Assembly (NCBI RefSeq): GCF_014672835.1
Contig: NZ_CP060244.1
Coordinates: 509,001 to 573,000, forward strand
Length of the DNA stretch: 64,000 bases
Reading direction: 5' to 3'
DNA from: Entomobacter blattae
GTDB taxonomy: Bacteria > Pseudomonadota > Alphaproteobacteria > Acetobacterales > Acetobacteraceae
Shown here: positions 10,188 to 19,505 of the stretch, piece by piece
Layout: each line of letters begins with the position of its first letter
How positions within the stretch are numbered: position 1 is the first letter of the stretch
The notes under the pieces: generated by a model
The model's database searches: none
The model's input: the letters and a program-made list of their open reading frames with translations, nothing else
What the model was told of the DNA's origin: nothing
Position numbers and translations under genes: made by a program

Positions 10188-10503
10188 ACTCTTTCATGCG
10201 CTCCTGGCATAAATTATAAATAGATCAAAATATTTCTCTAAAACTTTATTCTTTATTTTGTTCTTTCTTAAAGTAACGTCAAGGAGAGATCTCCTTATTT
10301 CAAGGGGATAGACTCTATTAATTATCATCTAAAGGTAGGCCTTTTCCTGCTTAGGGCAGTTTTATGATTCCTGTAGCGACTTTTGAAGCCTATCGAGAAG
10401 ACACATTTTTTACGCTAGAAACATGAGGTGCTGGCATAAATCTTGCAGCAATCATCAATCTTGCACCAATGATGAAGAGCCTGCCCATACCCACCTCACA
10501 CTC
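10188..10503. other. Short gene-free region between degP and tadA
   Basis: About 315 bases with no supported gene. A 20-codon ORF at 10364 has no ribosome site. An inverted repeat (CACCTCA at 10492-10498, TGAGGTG at 10515-10521) straddles the tadA stop codon, but no T-run follows on either strand. The rest would hold the degP promoter. Confidence 0.4.
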
Positions 10504-10974
10504 TCACGACAGTCTGAGGTGATGAAAAAATTCTACCAACACTTGGCGACAAGCTTGTTCTTTAACACCGCCGATAATCTCCGGCTGAAAAAAATGAGAA
10601 GAACGCTGAAACACTTGCGCACCATGGTCTATCCCACCGCCTTTTGGATCATAGGCTCCAAAAACCAGCTTTTTTACCCTAAACAAGCCTATCGCTGCCG
10701 CACACATGGCACAAGGCTCCAAAGTTACATATAAAGTGCATCCCGTCAGCCGGGCACAACCAAGCCTGTGTGCCGCTCTTCGCAGAGCGAGAATTTCGGC
10801 ATGAGCGGAGGCATCTTTTTGGGCTTCAACCTCATTCCCGGCTGCAGCAAGGCACTCCCCTTCGGCTGACACCACAATAGCCCCCACAGGAATTTCCCCC
10901 CGTAAGGCTGCTGCTCTAGCTTCTTCAAGAGCCTGATCCATAAAAGGAAACAAGAACTGGCTGGCTTTTTTCAC
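10504..10974 (-). CDS. tadA: tRNA-specific adenosine deaminase TadA
   Basis: A zinc-dependent CDA-fold deaminase that converts A34 to inosine in the tRNA-Arg(ACG) wobble position. The active-site signatures are HAEILAL (zinc His plus catalytic Glu) near residue 50 and PCAMCAAA (two zinc Cys) near residue 80. I place the start at the GTG at 10974, 7 bases after AAGG; a TTG two codons upstream is the alternative. Length (156 aa) is normal for the family. A guanine deaminase is less likely because the core matches TadA better. It stands alone on the minus strand. Confidence 0.88.
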   Translation of the reverse strand: MKKASQFLFPFMDQALEEARAAALRGEIPVGAIVVSAEGECLAAAGNEVEAQKDASAHAEILALRRAAHRLGCARLTGCTLYVTLEPCAMCAAAIGLFRVKKLVFGAYDPKGGGIDHGAQVFQRSSHFFQPEIIGGVKEQACRQVLVEFFHHLRLS

Positions 10975-11452
10975 AAACAAACCTTTTTATGCAGATCACC
11001 ACGACTTTTCAATAATATACGGGTTTGAAAGCCTGCAACCGACAACGGCTGAATCCTAATATGTCCACCACACAGGCACAGCACAAGCCCAACTCCAGAT
11101 GTTGGACATCCTGGCTAACCTCTTCCAACACACGCCAACACCGCACATATTTATGGCCCTTAACCTTCACGATGAGGCCTTTTTATACCCACTTCTCCTG
11201 TCATTAAAAGCGGATTTTCCACAGCCAGGCAGTCATATTTTTGTTTCTCATCTTTTTTATTTTTCACCGTTTTTCAAAACATAAAGTTTTTTCAAAAGAC
11301 CATTTTATTTTATTCATTTTATTTTCCATCTGTGTAATAAATTGTAATGAAACTTTTTCTTATATTCTTTGTTAAATTAAATACTTTCCTCACACGAAAG
11401 AAAACGCAGGTTGCTTTTTGGGGCAAGCCATTCAATGAAAGGAGACAGTCTC
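10975..11452. other. Gene-free AT-rich region upstream of the 42-codon ORF
   Basis: About 480 bases with no protein-like ORF. The second half (11220-11400) is strongly AT-rich with several T-runs and would fit a promoter for the small ORF at 11453. I could not assign -35 and -10 boxes with confidence. Confidence 0.4.
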
Positions 11453-11581
11453 ATGCACACACTCATGCTTATTTTAACAGCCGCTGCTATTGTTATGGGA
11501 CTTTCTGCTTTTGATCCACAATCTTCTGGAAAGCTTATGGTGCAATCATCTAACCGTATTGCTAGTCTTGTTGCCGGATAA
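11453..11581 (+). CDS. Small hydrophobic protein, 42 aa, unknown function
   Basis: A 42-codon ORF with one of the best ribosome sites in the window: AAAGGAGA about 7 bases before the ATG. The peptide starts MHTLMLILTAAAIVMGLSAF, one membrane or signal-like helix, followed by a polar tail (DPQSSGKLMVQSSNRIASLV) ending in AG. It has no family I recognise. It is immediately followed by a long hairpin (11632-11679) that could end its transcript. Small membrane peptides of this type may act as regulators or lipoprotein-like factors, but that is not shown here. Confidence 0.55.
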   Translation: MHTLMLILTAAAIVMGLSAFDPQSSGKLMVQSSNRIASLVAG

Positions 11582-11631
11582 ATTTCAGAAAGTTAAAACA
11601 TTCCCGATTATTTTCCACTATTTTCCCTTGT

Positions 11632-11679
11632 AAAAAGCTGCCATAACTGTAAATGCTTTACCCATTATGGCAGCTTTTT
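11632..11679 (+). terminator. Perfect 15-bp hairpin ending in T5, overlapping next start codon
   Basis: AAAAAGCTGCCATAA (11632-11646) pairs exactly with TTATGGCAGCTTTTT (11665-11679) around an 18-base loop. Its right arm ends in five T, so it can act as a terminator for the small ORF upstream. The same right arm contains the ATG (11667) of the PuuD-like gene, so in any read-through mRNA that start codon is base-paired. Confidence 0.7.
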
Positions 11680-12407
11680 ACCCTCTTATCGGCATATTGC
11701 TAGATCAGGAAGCCCCAGGCCCAGTGCCTCCTTCTTACTCATCTTTTCCCTGGTATGCTTTACGCAATAACTATATGGACTGCATAATTTCCTCAGGTGG
11801 CATGCCGGTAGGATTGCCCTTATCCCTTATTACCCTTAAACACCTCTTACCCCGTTTGGATGGGCTTATTATTGCAGGCGGCGCCTTTGATATTGACCCA
11901 GCCCTTTATCATCAATCCCCGCAATATCACCCCTTGATTTTAAAACCCAATCGAACCCAGTGCGAGCTCTACGCCACCCAATATGCCCTTTACCATTCTC
12001 TTCCCCTCTTAGGAATTTGTGGTGGAGCACAGCTGATGGCCGTAGCCCTCGGCGGTAGCCTTGTTCAACATATTCCAAGCCACTATCCCAATGCCTTACC
12101 TCATGAGCAACCCACACCACGTACCCAAGCCAGTCATAGCATTAACATCCTGCCTGATAGTTTGCTGTCCTCTATCACCAAAACCACCGCCATGGCCGTT
12201 AATTCTTCTCATCACCAATCCATCCTTTCTGCGGGAAAAGGCACACTCACAGCCTGGGCAGAAGATGGCGTTGTAGAAGCCATCGAACTTCCTTCCCATC
12301 CTTTTTTCCTGGGCGTTCAATGGCATCCAGAATTTAGCATTACACCAATGGACAGAAAAATTTTTACAGCCTTTATTAAAGCCTGTACACCCCAGAATCA
12401 TAACTGA
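11667..12407 (+). CDS. Gamma-glutamyl-gamma-aminobutyrate hydrolase-like (PuuD, peptidase C26)
   Basis: A 246-residue class I glutamine amidotransferase-like hydrolase. The nucleophile elbow is LGICGGAQLMAV (Cys ~115) and the His-Glu pair lies in GVQWHPEF (~220), completing the triad. The N-terminal PLIGILLD matches the family start, so the ATG at 11667 is well placed even though no ribosome site precedes it. PuuD enzymes cleave gamma-glutamyl-GABA in putrescine breakdown, but no other puu gene is present, so the substrate is uncertain. The start codon lies in the right arm of a 15-bp hairpin. Confidence 0.82.
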   Translation: MAAFYPLIGILLDQEAPGPVPPSYSSFPWYALRNNYMDCIISSGGMPVGLPLSLITLKHLLPRLDGLIIAGGAFDIDPALYHQSPQYHPLILKPNRTQCELYATQYALYHSLPLLGICGGAQLMAVALGGSLVQHIPSHYPNALPHEQPTPRTQASHSINILPDSLLSSITKTTAMAVNSSHHQSILSAGKGTLTAWAEDGVVEAIELPSHPFFLGVQWHPEFSITPMDRKIFTAFIKACTPQNHN

Positions 12408-12546
12408 GTACTAATTTTATGGCTACTTATACCGAAGATGTGGCTATTTATTAACAAGCCAAGAACAGAAAATCATAAAAAACTTGATTTTTTCTCTCTT
12501 TTCCCTCTACCAAACACTTTGTGTCCATTAGGGAGTCAAAACCATA

Positions 12547-13293
12547 ATGTCAGAAAAACCTGACCGTATTGCAAAGTGGCTTGCCCATGCTGGGGTAGCC
12601 AGCCGCAGAGACTGCGAAAATATGATTGCAGAAAAGCGCATACGGTTGAACGGCATTCTTGTTGAGCACCCGGCAACTTTTGTGCAAGATGGAGATCATG
12701 TAGAAGTTGATGGAACCACTATTTCTCCTCCGACTCGAATACGATTGTGGCGCTACCATAAACCCACTGGACTGGTCACAACACACAAAGACCCCCAAGG
12801 AAGATCAACCGTATTTGAGAGCCTGCCAGAGGCTCTCCCGCGTGTGGTCAGTGTGGGAAGGCTGGATATCACCAGCGAAGGCTTATTACTCCTTACTAAC
12901 AATGGGGCTTTATCGCGTTTTCTGGAGCTTCCCTCTACCCAATGGAACCGCCGCTACCGGGTTAGGGTCTATGGGCGGGTAGTCCAGGAAAAGCTTGCTC
13001 GCCTGAAAAACGGCATAGAAGTTAACGGAGTCCAATATGGTCCTATTGAAGCGACACTGGATTCCCAAAAAGGTGATAATGCGTGGCTTACCGTCTCTCT
13101 CCATGAAGGTAAAAATCGCGAAATCAGAAAAGTCCTTGAGCATTACGATTTAACCGTAAACCGGCTTATCCGTATATCTTATGGCCCTTTCCAACTTGGC
13201 CAGCTTACGAAAGGTAGCCTTCAGGAGATTCCAACGAAAGTCCTTCGTGAACAAATCCCTACTTTCTTTCAGCCCCAATCCCAGTCCCGCTAA
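12547..13293 (+). CDS. rluB: 23S rRNA pseudouridine synthase RluB-type
   Basis: A 248-residue RsuA/RluB-family pseudouridine synthase. An S4 RNA-binding domain occupies residues ~6-65 (RIAKWLAHAGVASRRDCE). The catalytic domain contains VGRLDITSEGLLLLTNNG with the catalytic Asp (~103), then the motif EGKNREIRKVLEH (~195). Relatives modify U2605 of 23S rRNA; RluE/RsuA-type specificity cannot be excluded from sequence alone. Its stop codon overlaps the rsmD start (TAATG), implying translational coupling of two ribosomal-RNA modification genes. Confidence 0.85.
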   Translation: MSEKPDRIAKWLAHAGVASRRDCENMIAEKRIRLNGILVEHPATFVQDGDHVEVDGTTISPPTRIRLWRYHKPTGLVTTHKDPQGRSTVFESLPEALPRVVSVGRLDITSEGLLLLTNNGALSRFLELPSTQWNRRYRVRVYGRVVQEKLARLKNGIEVNGVQYGPIEATLDSQKGDNAWLTVSLHEGKNREIRKVLEHYDLTVNRLIRISYGPFQLGQLTKGSLQEIPTKVLREQIPTFFQPQSQSR

Positions 13294-13862
13294 TGCACAT
13301 TATTGCCGGTAGCCTAAAAGGGAAAAAGCTCGCCACCCCTCCTGGCCCCTCTACCCGCCCAACAGCCATAAGGGTAAGACAAGCATTATTTGACATGCTT
13401 CTTCATGCCCCTTGGGGTGGAAATATGGTACTTTCTCAGGCTTTTGTGCTGGATATTTTTGCAGGAACCGGTGCGTTGGGGCTTGAAGCCCTCTCACGAG
13501 GGGCAGCTTATTGTTATTTTTTTGAAAATGATGCCACAGCGCTTCCCATATTACGAAGCAATATCCGCCATTGCCGAAAAGAAGCCCAGAGCACTATCAT
13601 TCCAACTTCTGCCTTAACGCCTCCTATGGCCAAACAAGCGTGCTCATTGGCTTTTTTTGATCCCCCTTATAATAGGGAATTAATCGCACAAAGTCTGCAA
13701 GCCCTTACAACCCAAGGCTGGATTTTGCCCAACAGCCTTATAGTGACAGAAACTTCACGCCAGGAAATCCTTCCCTTCCCCAAGGAATCATTATTGGCTG
13801 AGCGTTTTCACGGGGCGGCCTGTCTGAGAATTTGGCGGTTTGAAAGCACGTGGAAGTTTTGA
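13293..13862 (+). CDS. rsmD: 16S rRNA (guanine966-N2)-methyltransferase RsmD
   Basis: A 189-residue Rossmann-fold methyltransferase. The SAM-binding motif is LDIFAGTGALGLEALSRGA (~52-70) and the catalytic motif IV is FFDPPYN (~121), both diagnostic for RsmD. The N-terminal MHIIAGSLKGKKLATP is also typical. It methylates G966 of 16S rRNA during 30S assembly. The ATG overlaps the rluB stop by one base, so the pair is one operon. Confidence 0.92.
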   Translation: MHIIAGSLKGKKLATPPGPSTRPTAIRVRQALFDMLLHAPWGGNMVLSQAFVLDIFAGTGALGLEALSRGAAYCYFFENDATALPILRSNIRHCRKEAQSTIIPTSALTPPMAKQACSLAFFDPPYNRELIAQSLQALTTQGWILPNSLIVTETSRQEILPFPKESLLAERFHGAACLRIWRFESTWKF

Positions 13863-14064
13863 CTTGGAGAGGAAAAACCTCTTCCTTCTCAATTCTAACA
13901 AATGGCAGGACTCTTTGCAGAGCACACTTCCTGAAGGGGATATTTTTTGCCTTATAAATAACGAAAATCTTGCATATTTTCCTTGTTTCTGGCAGCAAAT
14001 ATACAGAAAATAGCCAATAACCCCATTTATAAAACCAATTTAATACCAACTCAGGAAAACAGTC

Positions 14065-16734
14065 TTGGCCTTTTTTAGCCGATTTATTCCAGACAACCTT
14101 GTCTCCCCCACGATTAAACAATTTATCAAAAACCGGATACAGGAGCTAACAGGCATTATCCTATGGATGATCTCTTTGGGCTTAGGCGTTGCCCTATGGA
14201 GTTATAACCCCAAAGATGCCTCCCTTAACACCTCGACCAATACACCTGTAACCAACATAGCAGGGGTGGTTGGAGCCGACATTGCCGACCTCCTTATCCA
14301 GTGGATTGGGCTGGGGTGCGCTTTTTTATTGTTGTGCCTTATGATATGGGGGTGGCGCCTGATGCGCTACAAAGGAATAGGCTCACTTTTTATGCGCCTA
14401 TTAGGGGGTATCAGTAGCATTGTTCTCCTCACAACCCTTATCAGTACCTTAGCCCAGCTCTTTCCGATTTTTCCAAAGGATTGGCCAAGCAGCGCCGGGG
14501 TGGGTGGCTTTATCGGCTCAATTACGGCCCAGCGTTTTCTCACCCTGGCCCATGCCATTCTTCCTAACGCAGAAGGGATCCTGGTTTTGGGAATTGGCAG
14601 TCTTCTATCCTGTCTATTTATTCCTATGGCTTTTGGCCTTTCCTTAAGGGAATGGCAAAATATTTTCTACACGACTTTTACAGGATTTGGCTATTATCGA
14701 CGTAACAAAAAAAAGACTTATCGAAGCGCTGTACGTCCATCACATTTCCGCTATCGTCAAAACCCCGAGCAGGCCGCCTACCCATTTCAAGACACGGAAA
14801 CAACAGACCATTTTGCCGTTCCTGAACATTCCCCCCCTTATTCTGATTCTCCTTCCTCTACCAATCTTCCTGCCCTTTACGAAACGCATGAAGAAACCCA
14901 TAATCAAACCTGGGATCCGCCCTCTCTTCAATCAGCACATTCCAAAGAGCCTTCTCCACCATCTGTAAGAAGGCGCCCACCTCCTCCCTTACCCGTTTCC
15001 CACCCTGCAGAAGAAGAGATACCAGTAAGCCATGCCTCTTCTTTTACTACAAATCATTCCTCTGAAACGATACAAAGAGCGGCCTCGGCTTTCTCTTTAC
15101 CGGAAAACGCAGCTGAAAAAGAGGGAAGCCTTTCCAAACTTGGAAAGTTTTTTTCGCGTTCCTCTCGCGCACAAAATTCATCCTCCTCTTCTCCTGGGGG
15201 TAAGCTTTTTGCCAACAGCGATTCAGCAACAATATGGACCTCACCCCCGATTACCTTACTCCATCAAATTTCGGCCAGTGCGCAAGCTGGCCCCTCTGAG
15301 GAAACCTTGCAAGCCAATGCCCGACTTCTGGAGACTGTGCTTGCTGATTACGGTGTACAAGGCACAATAGGGGAAATCCATGCAGGCCCAGTCGTAACCC
15401 TTTACGAGCTTGAGCCTGCACCGGGCATTCGATCTGCCCGGGTTATCGGTCTTTCAAGTGATATTGCCCGCTCGCTCTCTGTTATTTCTGTCAGAATTGC
15501 CACAGTTCCCGGGCGGAATGTAATTGGAATTGAGGTACCAAACGCCCTGCGGGAAACAGTTTACCTCTCTGAACTTCTCCTTTCTGAGCGATGGGAGAAT
15601 AACCCAACCCTTCTTTCTATTGCACTGGGCAAAAATATTTTTGGTGAGCCTGTCTATGCAAATCTGGCCAAGATGCCTCACCTTCTTATTGCCGGTACAA
15701 CAGGCTCAGGAAAATCCGTTGGTGTGAATGCCATGATTCTTTCCCTCCTATACAGGCTTTCCCCTGATGAGTGCCGCCTCATCCTCATTGACCCTAAAAT
15801 GTTGGAACTTTCCGTCTATAACGGTATTCCCCATTTGTTAACACCCGTGGTAACAGAACCAAGCAAAGCCGTAACCGCACTGAAGTGGGTTGTAAGAGAA
15901 ATGGAAAGGCGTTACCGAGCCATGTCCCAATTAGGGGTTAGAAACGTACATGGTTATAACGAACGTGTGACTAAGGCCCGTAATAGAGGCGAAGTTGTTA
16001 GCCGAAAAGTACAAACAGGGTTTGACCCGGAAACAGGGAAACCCCTTTTTGAAGAACAGCAGCTTGCCCTTGAGAGCTTGCCCTTTATTGTTGTGGTCAT
16101 TGATGAAATGGCAGACCTGATGATGGTAGCCGGCAAAGAAATTGAAGCGGCCGTACAAAGGCTCGCCCAAATGGCCCGTGCAGCGGGTATCCATGTGATT
16201 ATGGCCACCCAGCGCCCCTCAGTTGATGTTATTACCGGTACCATCAAAGCGAACTTCCCAACCCGTATTTCCTTTCAGGTCATCAGTAAATTTGATAGCC
16301 GCACCATTCTTGGCGATCAAGGTGCTGAACAGCTGCTAGGACAAGGTGATATGCTTTACATGCAAGGCGGGGGGCGTATTATGCGCGTCCATGGACCTTT
16401 TGTTTCCGATGATGAGGTAGAAAAAGTTGTCACTTACCTACGCAGCCAAGGAGAGCCGATTTACCTCGATGAAGTTACGGAATCTGAGGAAGAAGAAGGC
16501 AAAGCCTCCTCAAAAGGCAATAACAATTTTGAAGGTGACAATAACCTCTATGATCAGGCCATTGCCCTCGTGGCGCGGGAACGTAAAGCCTCAACCTCTT
16601 TCATTCAACGCCATCTTTCCATTGGGTATAACCGAGCCGCAAAACTTATTGAGCAAATGGAAAAAGACCGTATTGTAGGCCCTGCTAATCATGTTGGAAA
16701 ACGTGAAATCCTTATTGATCAACATTATGACTAA
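14065..16734 (+). CDS. ftsK: DNA translocase FtsK
   Basis: The 889-residue septal DNA pump that clears and resolves chromosome termini at division. Four membrane segments lie in residues ~25-195, followed by a low-complexity Pro/Ser-rich linker (~225-380). The RecA-like motor has Walker [16 protein letters not shown] (~545) and Walker [14 protein letters not shown] (~680). The winged-helix gamma domain that reads KOPS occupies the last ~65 residues ([25 protein letters not shown]). The start is a TTG at 14065 preceded by CAGGAAA; the next in-frame ATG would cut into the first membrane region. Confidence 0.93.
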   Translation: MAFFSRFIPDNLVSPTIKQFIKNRIQELTGIILWMISLGLGVALWSYNPKDASLNTSTNTPVTNIAGVVGADIADLLIQWIGLGCAFLLLCLMIWGWRLMRYKGIGSLFMRLLGGISSIVLLTTLISTLAQLFPIFPKDWPSSAGVGGFIGSITAQRFLTLAHAILPNAEGILVLGIGSLLSCLFIPMAFGLSLREWQNIFYTTFTGFGYYRRNKKKTYRSAVRPSHFRYRQNPEQAAYPFQDTETTDHFAVPEHSPPYSDSPSSTNLPALYETHEETHNQTWDPPSLQSAHSKEPSPPSVRRRPPPPLPVSHPAEEEIPVSHASSFTTNHSSETIQRAASAFSLPENAAEKEGSLSKLGKFFSRSSRAQNSSSSSPGGKLFANSDSATIWTSPPITLLHQISASAQAGPSEETLQANARLLETVLADYGVQGTIGEIHAGPVVTLYELEPAPGIRSARVIGLSSDIARSLSVISVRIATVPGRNVIGIEVPNALRETVYLSELLLSERWENNPTLLSIALGKNIFGEPVYANLAKMPHLLIAGTTGSGKSVGVNAMILSLLYRLSPDECRLILIDPKMLELSVYNGIPHLLTPVVTEPSKAVTALKWVVREMERRYRAMSQLGVRNVHGYNERVTKARNRGEVVSRKVQTGFDPETGKPLFEEQQLALESLPFIVVVIDEMADLMMVAGKEIEAAVQRLAQMARAAGIHVIMATQRPSVDVITGTIKANFPTRISFQVISKFDSRTILGDQGAEQLLGQGDMLYMQGGGRIMRVHGPFVSDDEVEKVVTYLRSQGEPIYLDEVTESEEEEGKASSKGNNNFEGDNNLYDQAIALVARERKASTSFIQRHLSIGYNRAAKLIEQMEKDRIVGPANHVGKREILIDQHYD

Positions 16735-16836
16735 ATTTGATAACTGTTATTTCTCAGGAAAAACTTTACTCCACGCAAAGAAAGTCACTCCACCTTTACC
16801 GACTATTGATTCAGCACTTTTTTTTGGTGCTCGATA

Positions 16837-17535
16837 ATGAGGGAAGATCTTTTCCCTTTTCCTATTTTATACCAAAGCTCTCATTTTGTTATAATCAACA
16901 AGCCTGCGGGCATCCCCTGCTCTTCTCGTGAGCAACACCGCCCCTCGGTTGAACACTATCTGCCTGCTCTCTCTCGGCGCAAGGATGGGCCATGGTTAGT
17001 CCATAGACTAGATCAGGAGACTTCCGGCTGTCTTCTTATTGCCTTACGCAAAGACCCTTTAATAAAAGCTCAAGCCTGCTTTTCTGACCATACCGCTTTA
17101 AAAAAATACTGGGCTATTGTAGTGGGCCACCCGCCCACGGCCACGGGAATAATATCTACCCCATTACGCAAGCAGTCTTCACCATTGGGCTGGAAGGTTG
17201 TTATTGATCATCACCATGGTAAACCTGCCAAAACAGAATGGCGGTTACTCGGCCAAAATACTCACCACAGCTGGCTTGAACTGACTCTTTACTCTGGAAG
17301 AACTCATCAAATTCGCGTTCATTGCCAGCATCTGGGATGCCCCGTACTAGGAGACCCGCTTTATGGAAAACCATCTTCCTCCCCCTTGGTCGAGAAATCT
17401 TTAAAGGGATCTGTAAAAATGCATCTTCATGCTGTTTCTCTAGATTTGTTCCTTACCCCCCCTCTCCGAGCAATAGCCCCACCACCACCCCATATGGAAA
17501 AACAACTCAAGGCCTGTGGATGGCAGAGCACTTAA
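16837..17535 (+). CDS. RluA-family pseudouridine synthase
   Basis: A compact 232-residue RluA-family enzyme lacking an N-terminal S4 domain. The catalytic motif is VHRLDQETSGCLL (Asp ~54), with the later HQIRVHCQHLGCPVLGDPLYG (~155-175). Within the family the missing S4 domain points to an RluA- or TruC-like specificity (rRNA or tRNA uridines), which cannot be resolved here. It follows ftsK on the same strand after about 100 bases. A weak hairpin with a T-rich loop (AGCAC / GTGCT, about 16813-16830) sits just before the start. Confidence 0.82.
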   Translation: MREDLFPFPILYQSSHFVIINKPAGIPCSSREQHRPSVEHYLPALSRRKDGPWLVHRLDQETSGCLLIALRKDPLIKAQACFSDHTALKKYWAIVVGHPPTATGIISTPLRKQSSPLGWKVVIDHHHGKPAKTEWRLLGQNTHHSWLELTLYSGRTHQIRVHCQHLGCPVLGDPLYGKPSSSPLVEKSLKGSVKMHLHAVSLDLFLTPPLRAIAPPPPHMEKQLKACGWQST

Positions 17536-17549
17536 TTTTATTCCTCAAT

Positions 17550-17581
17550 TAAAATTGTTGGCCTCTAAAATTGTTGGCCTC
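17550..17581. repeat. Two-copy 16-bp tandem repeat
   Basis: The unit TAAAATTGTTGGCCTC occurs twice head to tail (17550-17565 and 17566-17581) in the gap between the convergent RluA-family gene and the rhamnose operon. It is probably a replication-slippage product with no evident function. Confidence 0.8.
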
Positions 17582-17601
17582 GTGATAACCCAACGAGCCC
17601 T

Positions 17602-18606
17602 TTACAATTTTTGACGTGAGAAGGCATTGGCAATAAACCATAGATAAAGCACAAGGGTTTCTACAATATTCTGTCGGCGAAAAGTGGAAAAATGTGCCCG
17701 TAAAAACCCGATATACCTTACAAGGCGGCCACTTGCCAAAACAGCCTGAAGATCATAAAGACAAGAAAGCGTAGGGGCTGGAAGAAGATCTTCTGCCTGT
17801 AACAAGGCTTCTACATTTGCTTTTAGGGTTTTTATAAATTTTTGAGGTCCCCTCTTAAAGGCTCGACTAGCCCGTTTTAAAAAGGACGGCGTCGTTCCTA
17901 CGACATTCCTGGCATGTTGACGGTAAAGAATATCAGCCCCTTCATCGGCAAAAACTATTCCTCCTACCGCATTAACACACAGAAAAACCCACCAATCATG
18001 GAAGGTTTCCTCAGGCGGGTTTGGCAGAAAGGCCAGCAGTTTTGCTGTTGATTGATTGAACACAACCGTACAGCCTGTAGCCATATTATGGGTTAAGGCA
18101 AAAGGAAAAGGAGCGTATTTTTTTATTTCAGGAGAAAGCCCCAAATAATTTAAAGACGTATCCACCAGAATTTGACGGCTACAATATAGGGCACATTTCT
18201 CATGGGTTATACTCGTTAAAGCTTGGACTGCCTTATAAAGCTTAAAAGGGAGCCATACATCATCTTGATCGGCAAAGGCCATAAATGGGCTATAGACAGA
18301 GGCCTCACGAAGTAAGGCCATATAAGCCCTCGCAATTCCCAGTTTTTGCCCTGAAGACTGACCCGAACTTACCCTGCCTGGGTAACGGCTTGCAAAATCT
18401 TTAAGAAGCTGAACGGACTGATCTGATGAGCCATCATCATGCCAAAGTAATTGCCATTCTACCCCTTTTTGCTCTGCAAGAGAGAACAGCATTTGCGGCA
18501 AAAAAGCCTGACCATTAAAGACCGACAGCAAAATAGTTACCCTGCGTTGAGCTTTATTTCCCACAAATGCACTTTCCCCCTCAGACACAGCAAGACCTAC
18601 GATCAA
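17602..18606 (-). CDS. Family 2 glycosyltransferase, rhamnose-operon linked
   Basis: A GT-A fold family 2 glycosyltransferase of about 320-334 residues. The nucleotide-sugar site shows HDDGSSDQS (~56-64) and the metal-binding FADQDDVWLPFKL (~112-124), a motif common in rhamnosyl- and related transferases of O-antigen clusters. It is the last gene of the dTDP-rhamnose operon and its first possible codon (TTG at 18606) overlaps the rfbD stop, so it probably transfers rhamnose to a surface polysaccharide. The start is uncertain; a GTG at 18564 is an alternative. No transmembrane segment precedes the catalytic domain. Confidence 0.83.
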   Translation of the reverse strand: MIVGLAVSEGESAFVGNKAQRRVTILLSVFNGQAFLPQMLFSLAEQKGVEWQLLWHDDGSSDQSVQLLKDFASRYPGRVSSGQSSGQKLGIARAYMALLREASVYSPFMAFADQDDVWLPFKLYKAVQALTSITHEKCALYCSRQILVDTSLNYLGLSPEIKKYAPFPFALTHNMATGCTVVFNQSTAKLLAFLPNPPEETFHDWWVFLCVNAVGGIVFADEGADILYRQHARNVVGTTPSFLKRASRAFKRGPQKFIKTLKANVEALLQAEDLLPAPTLSCLYDLQAVLASGRLVRYIGFLRAHFSTFRRQNIVETLVLYLWFIANAFSRQKL

Positions 18607-19505
18607 ACCGTTTTAAAATACTCATCAACAATTTTACGTATACTCTCCTGCCAAGCTGGAAGCCGAACACCAAAAACCTCTTGTAATTTATCCGTATTCA
18701 GGCGGGAATCAGAAGGCCTATGCGCAGGAGTAGGCCATTCCTCGGTAGTAATAGCCAAAACCTCTGGCATTTCCTGCCCATGATGACGGGCTTGCTGTAA
18801 GGCTGCTACAGCCAGTTCATGCCATGTGGCATCCCCTGTACCAACCGCATGAAAAACGCCCCCATACTGTTTTTGCCAGCCTGTTTCTTCTATTTTGAAA
18901 ATAATCTCCAAAATCGCCTTGGCCAAATCATCTGAACTGGTCGGGTTACCATATTGATCACCCACAACTTTAAGTTGTGGGTTTTTTGATCCAACAACCA
19001 ACATTGTTTTTACAAAATTTTTGCCATGAGCAGAATAAACCCAAGCTGTTCGCAATATAATGGAACGCTCCCAAGCTGAAAGCACTGCTTTTTCACCAGC
19101 AAGTTTGGTGCTGCCATACACTGTTTTAGGGTGGGGCTCATCTGTTTCCTTGTAGGGTCCACCTTTTTCCCCATCAAAAACATAGTCCGTGGAAACATGA
19201 ATAAAGGGGATTTGCCGCTCAGCACACAGCTCGGCCAAATAGCGAGGGCCGGTACAATTTGCATCCTTGGCCTGCTCTTCATTGGTTTCTGCGGCATCGA
19301 CCGCAGTCCAAGCTGCGGCATTAACCACATAATCAGGCTTGTATTTCTCTATGGCGGCTTTAAGGGTTTGAGGTTTTTCAAGGTCTAGCTCTGGACGGCC
19401 CACACGCTTGACATTTGCTTGCCCCAACTTTTCTAACGAGGTAGCCAGCTGGCCATTCCCCCCCGTTACCAAAATGGTTTTACCATGTAAACGAAACATA
19501 TCCAT
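18603..19505 (-). CDS. rfbD: dTDP-4-dehydrorhamnose reductase RfbD
   Basis: An SDR-family reductase performing the last step of dTDP-L-rhamnose synthesis. The NAD(P)-binding ILVTGGNGQLATSLEKLG is at the N-terminus, HVSTDYVFDG near residue 100 and the catalytic YGSTKLAGE (Tyr/Lys) near 127. The preferred ATG is at 19505, where TAATG overlaps the rfbC stop; a longer start at 19520 would add five residues. Gene order B-A-C-D is a standard rhamnose operon, with a glycosyltransferase following directly. Confidence 0.92.
   Translation of the reverse strand: MDMFRLHGKTILVTGGNGQLATSLEKLGQANVKRVGRPELDLEKPQTLKAAIEKYKPDYVVNAAAWTAVDAAETNEEQAKDANCTGPRYLAELCAERQIPFIHVSTDYVFDGEKGGPYKETDEPHPKTVYGSTKLAGEKAVLSAWERSIILRTAWVYSAHGKNFVKTMLVVGSKNPQLKVVGDQYGNPTSSDDLAKAILEIIFKIEETGWQKQYGGVFHAVGTGDATWHELAVAALQQARHHGQEMPEVLAITTEEWPTPAHRPSDSRLNTDKLQEVFGVRLPAWQESIRKIVDEYFKTV

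Noticed and set aside
10492-10521. Inverted repeat across the tadA stop codon as a terminator
   Set aside because: No T-run follows the stem on either strand.
10423-10734. Plus-strand ORF overlapping tadA
   Set aside because: Antisense shadow of tadA with no protein-like pattern.
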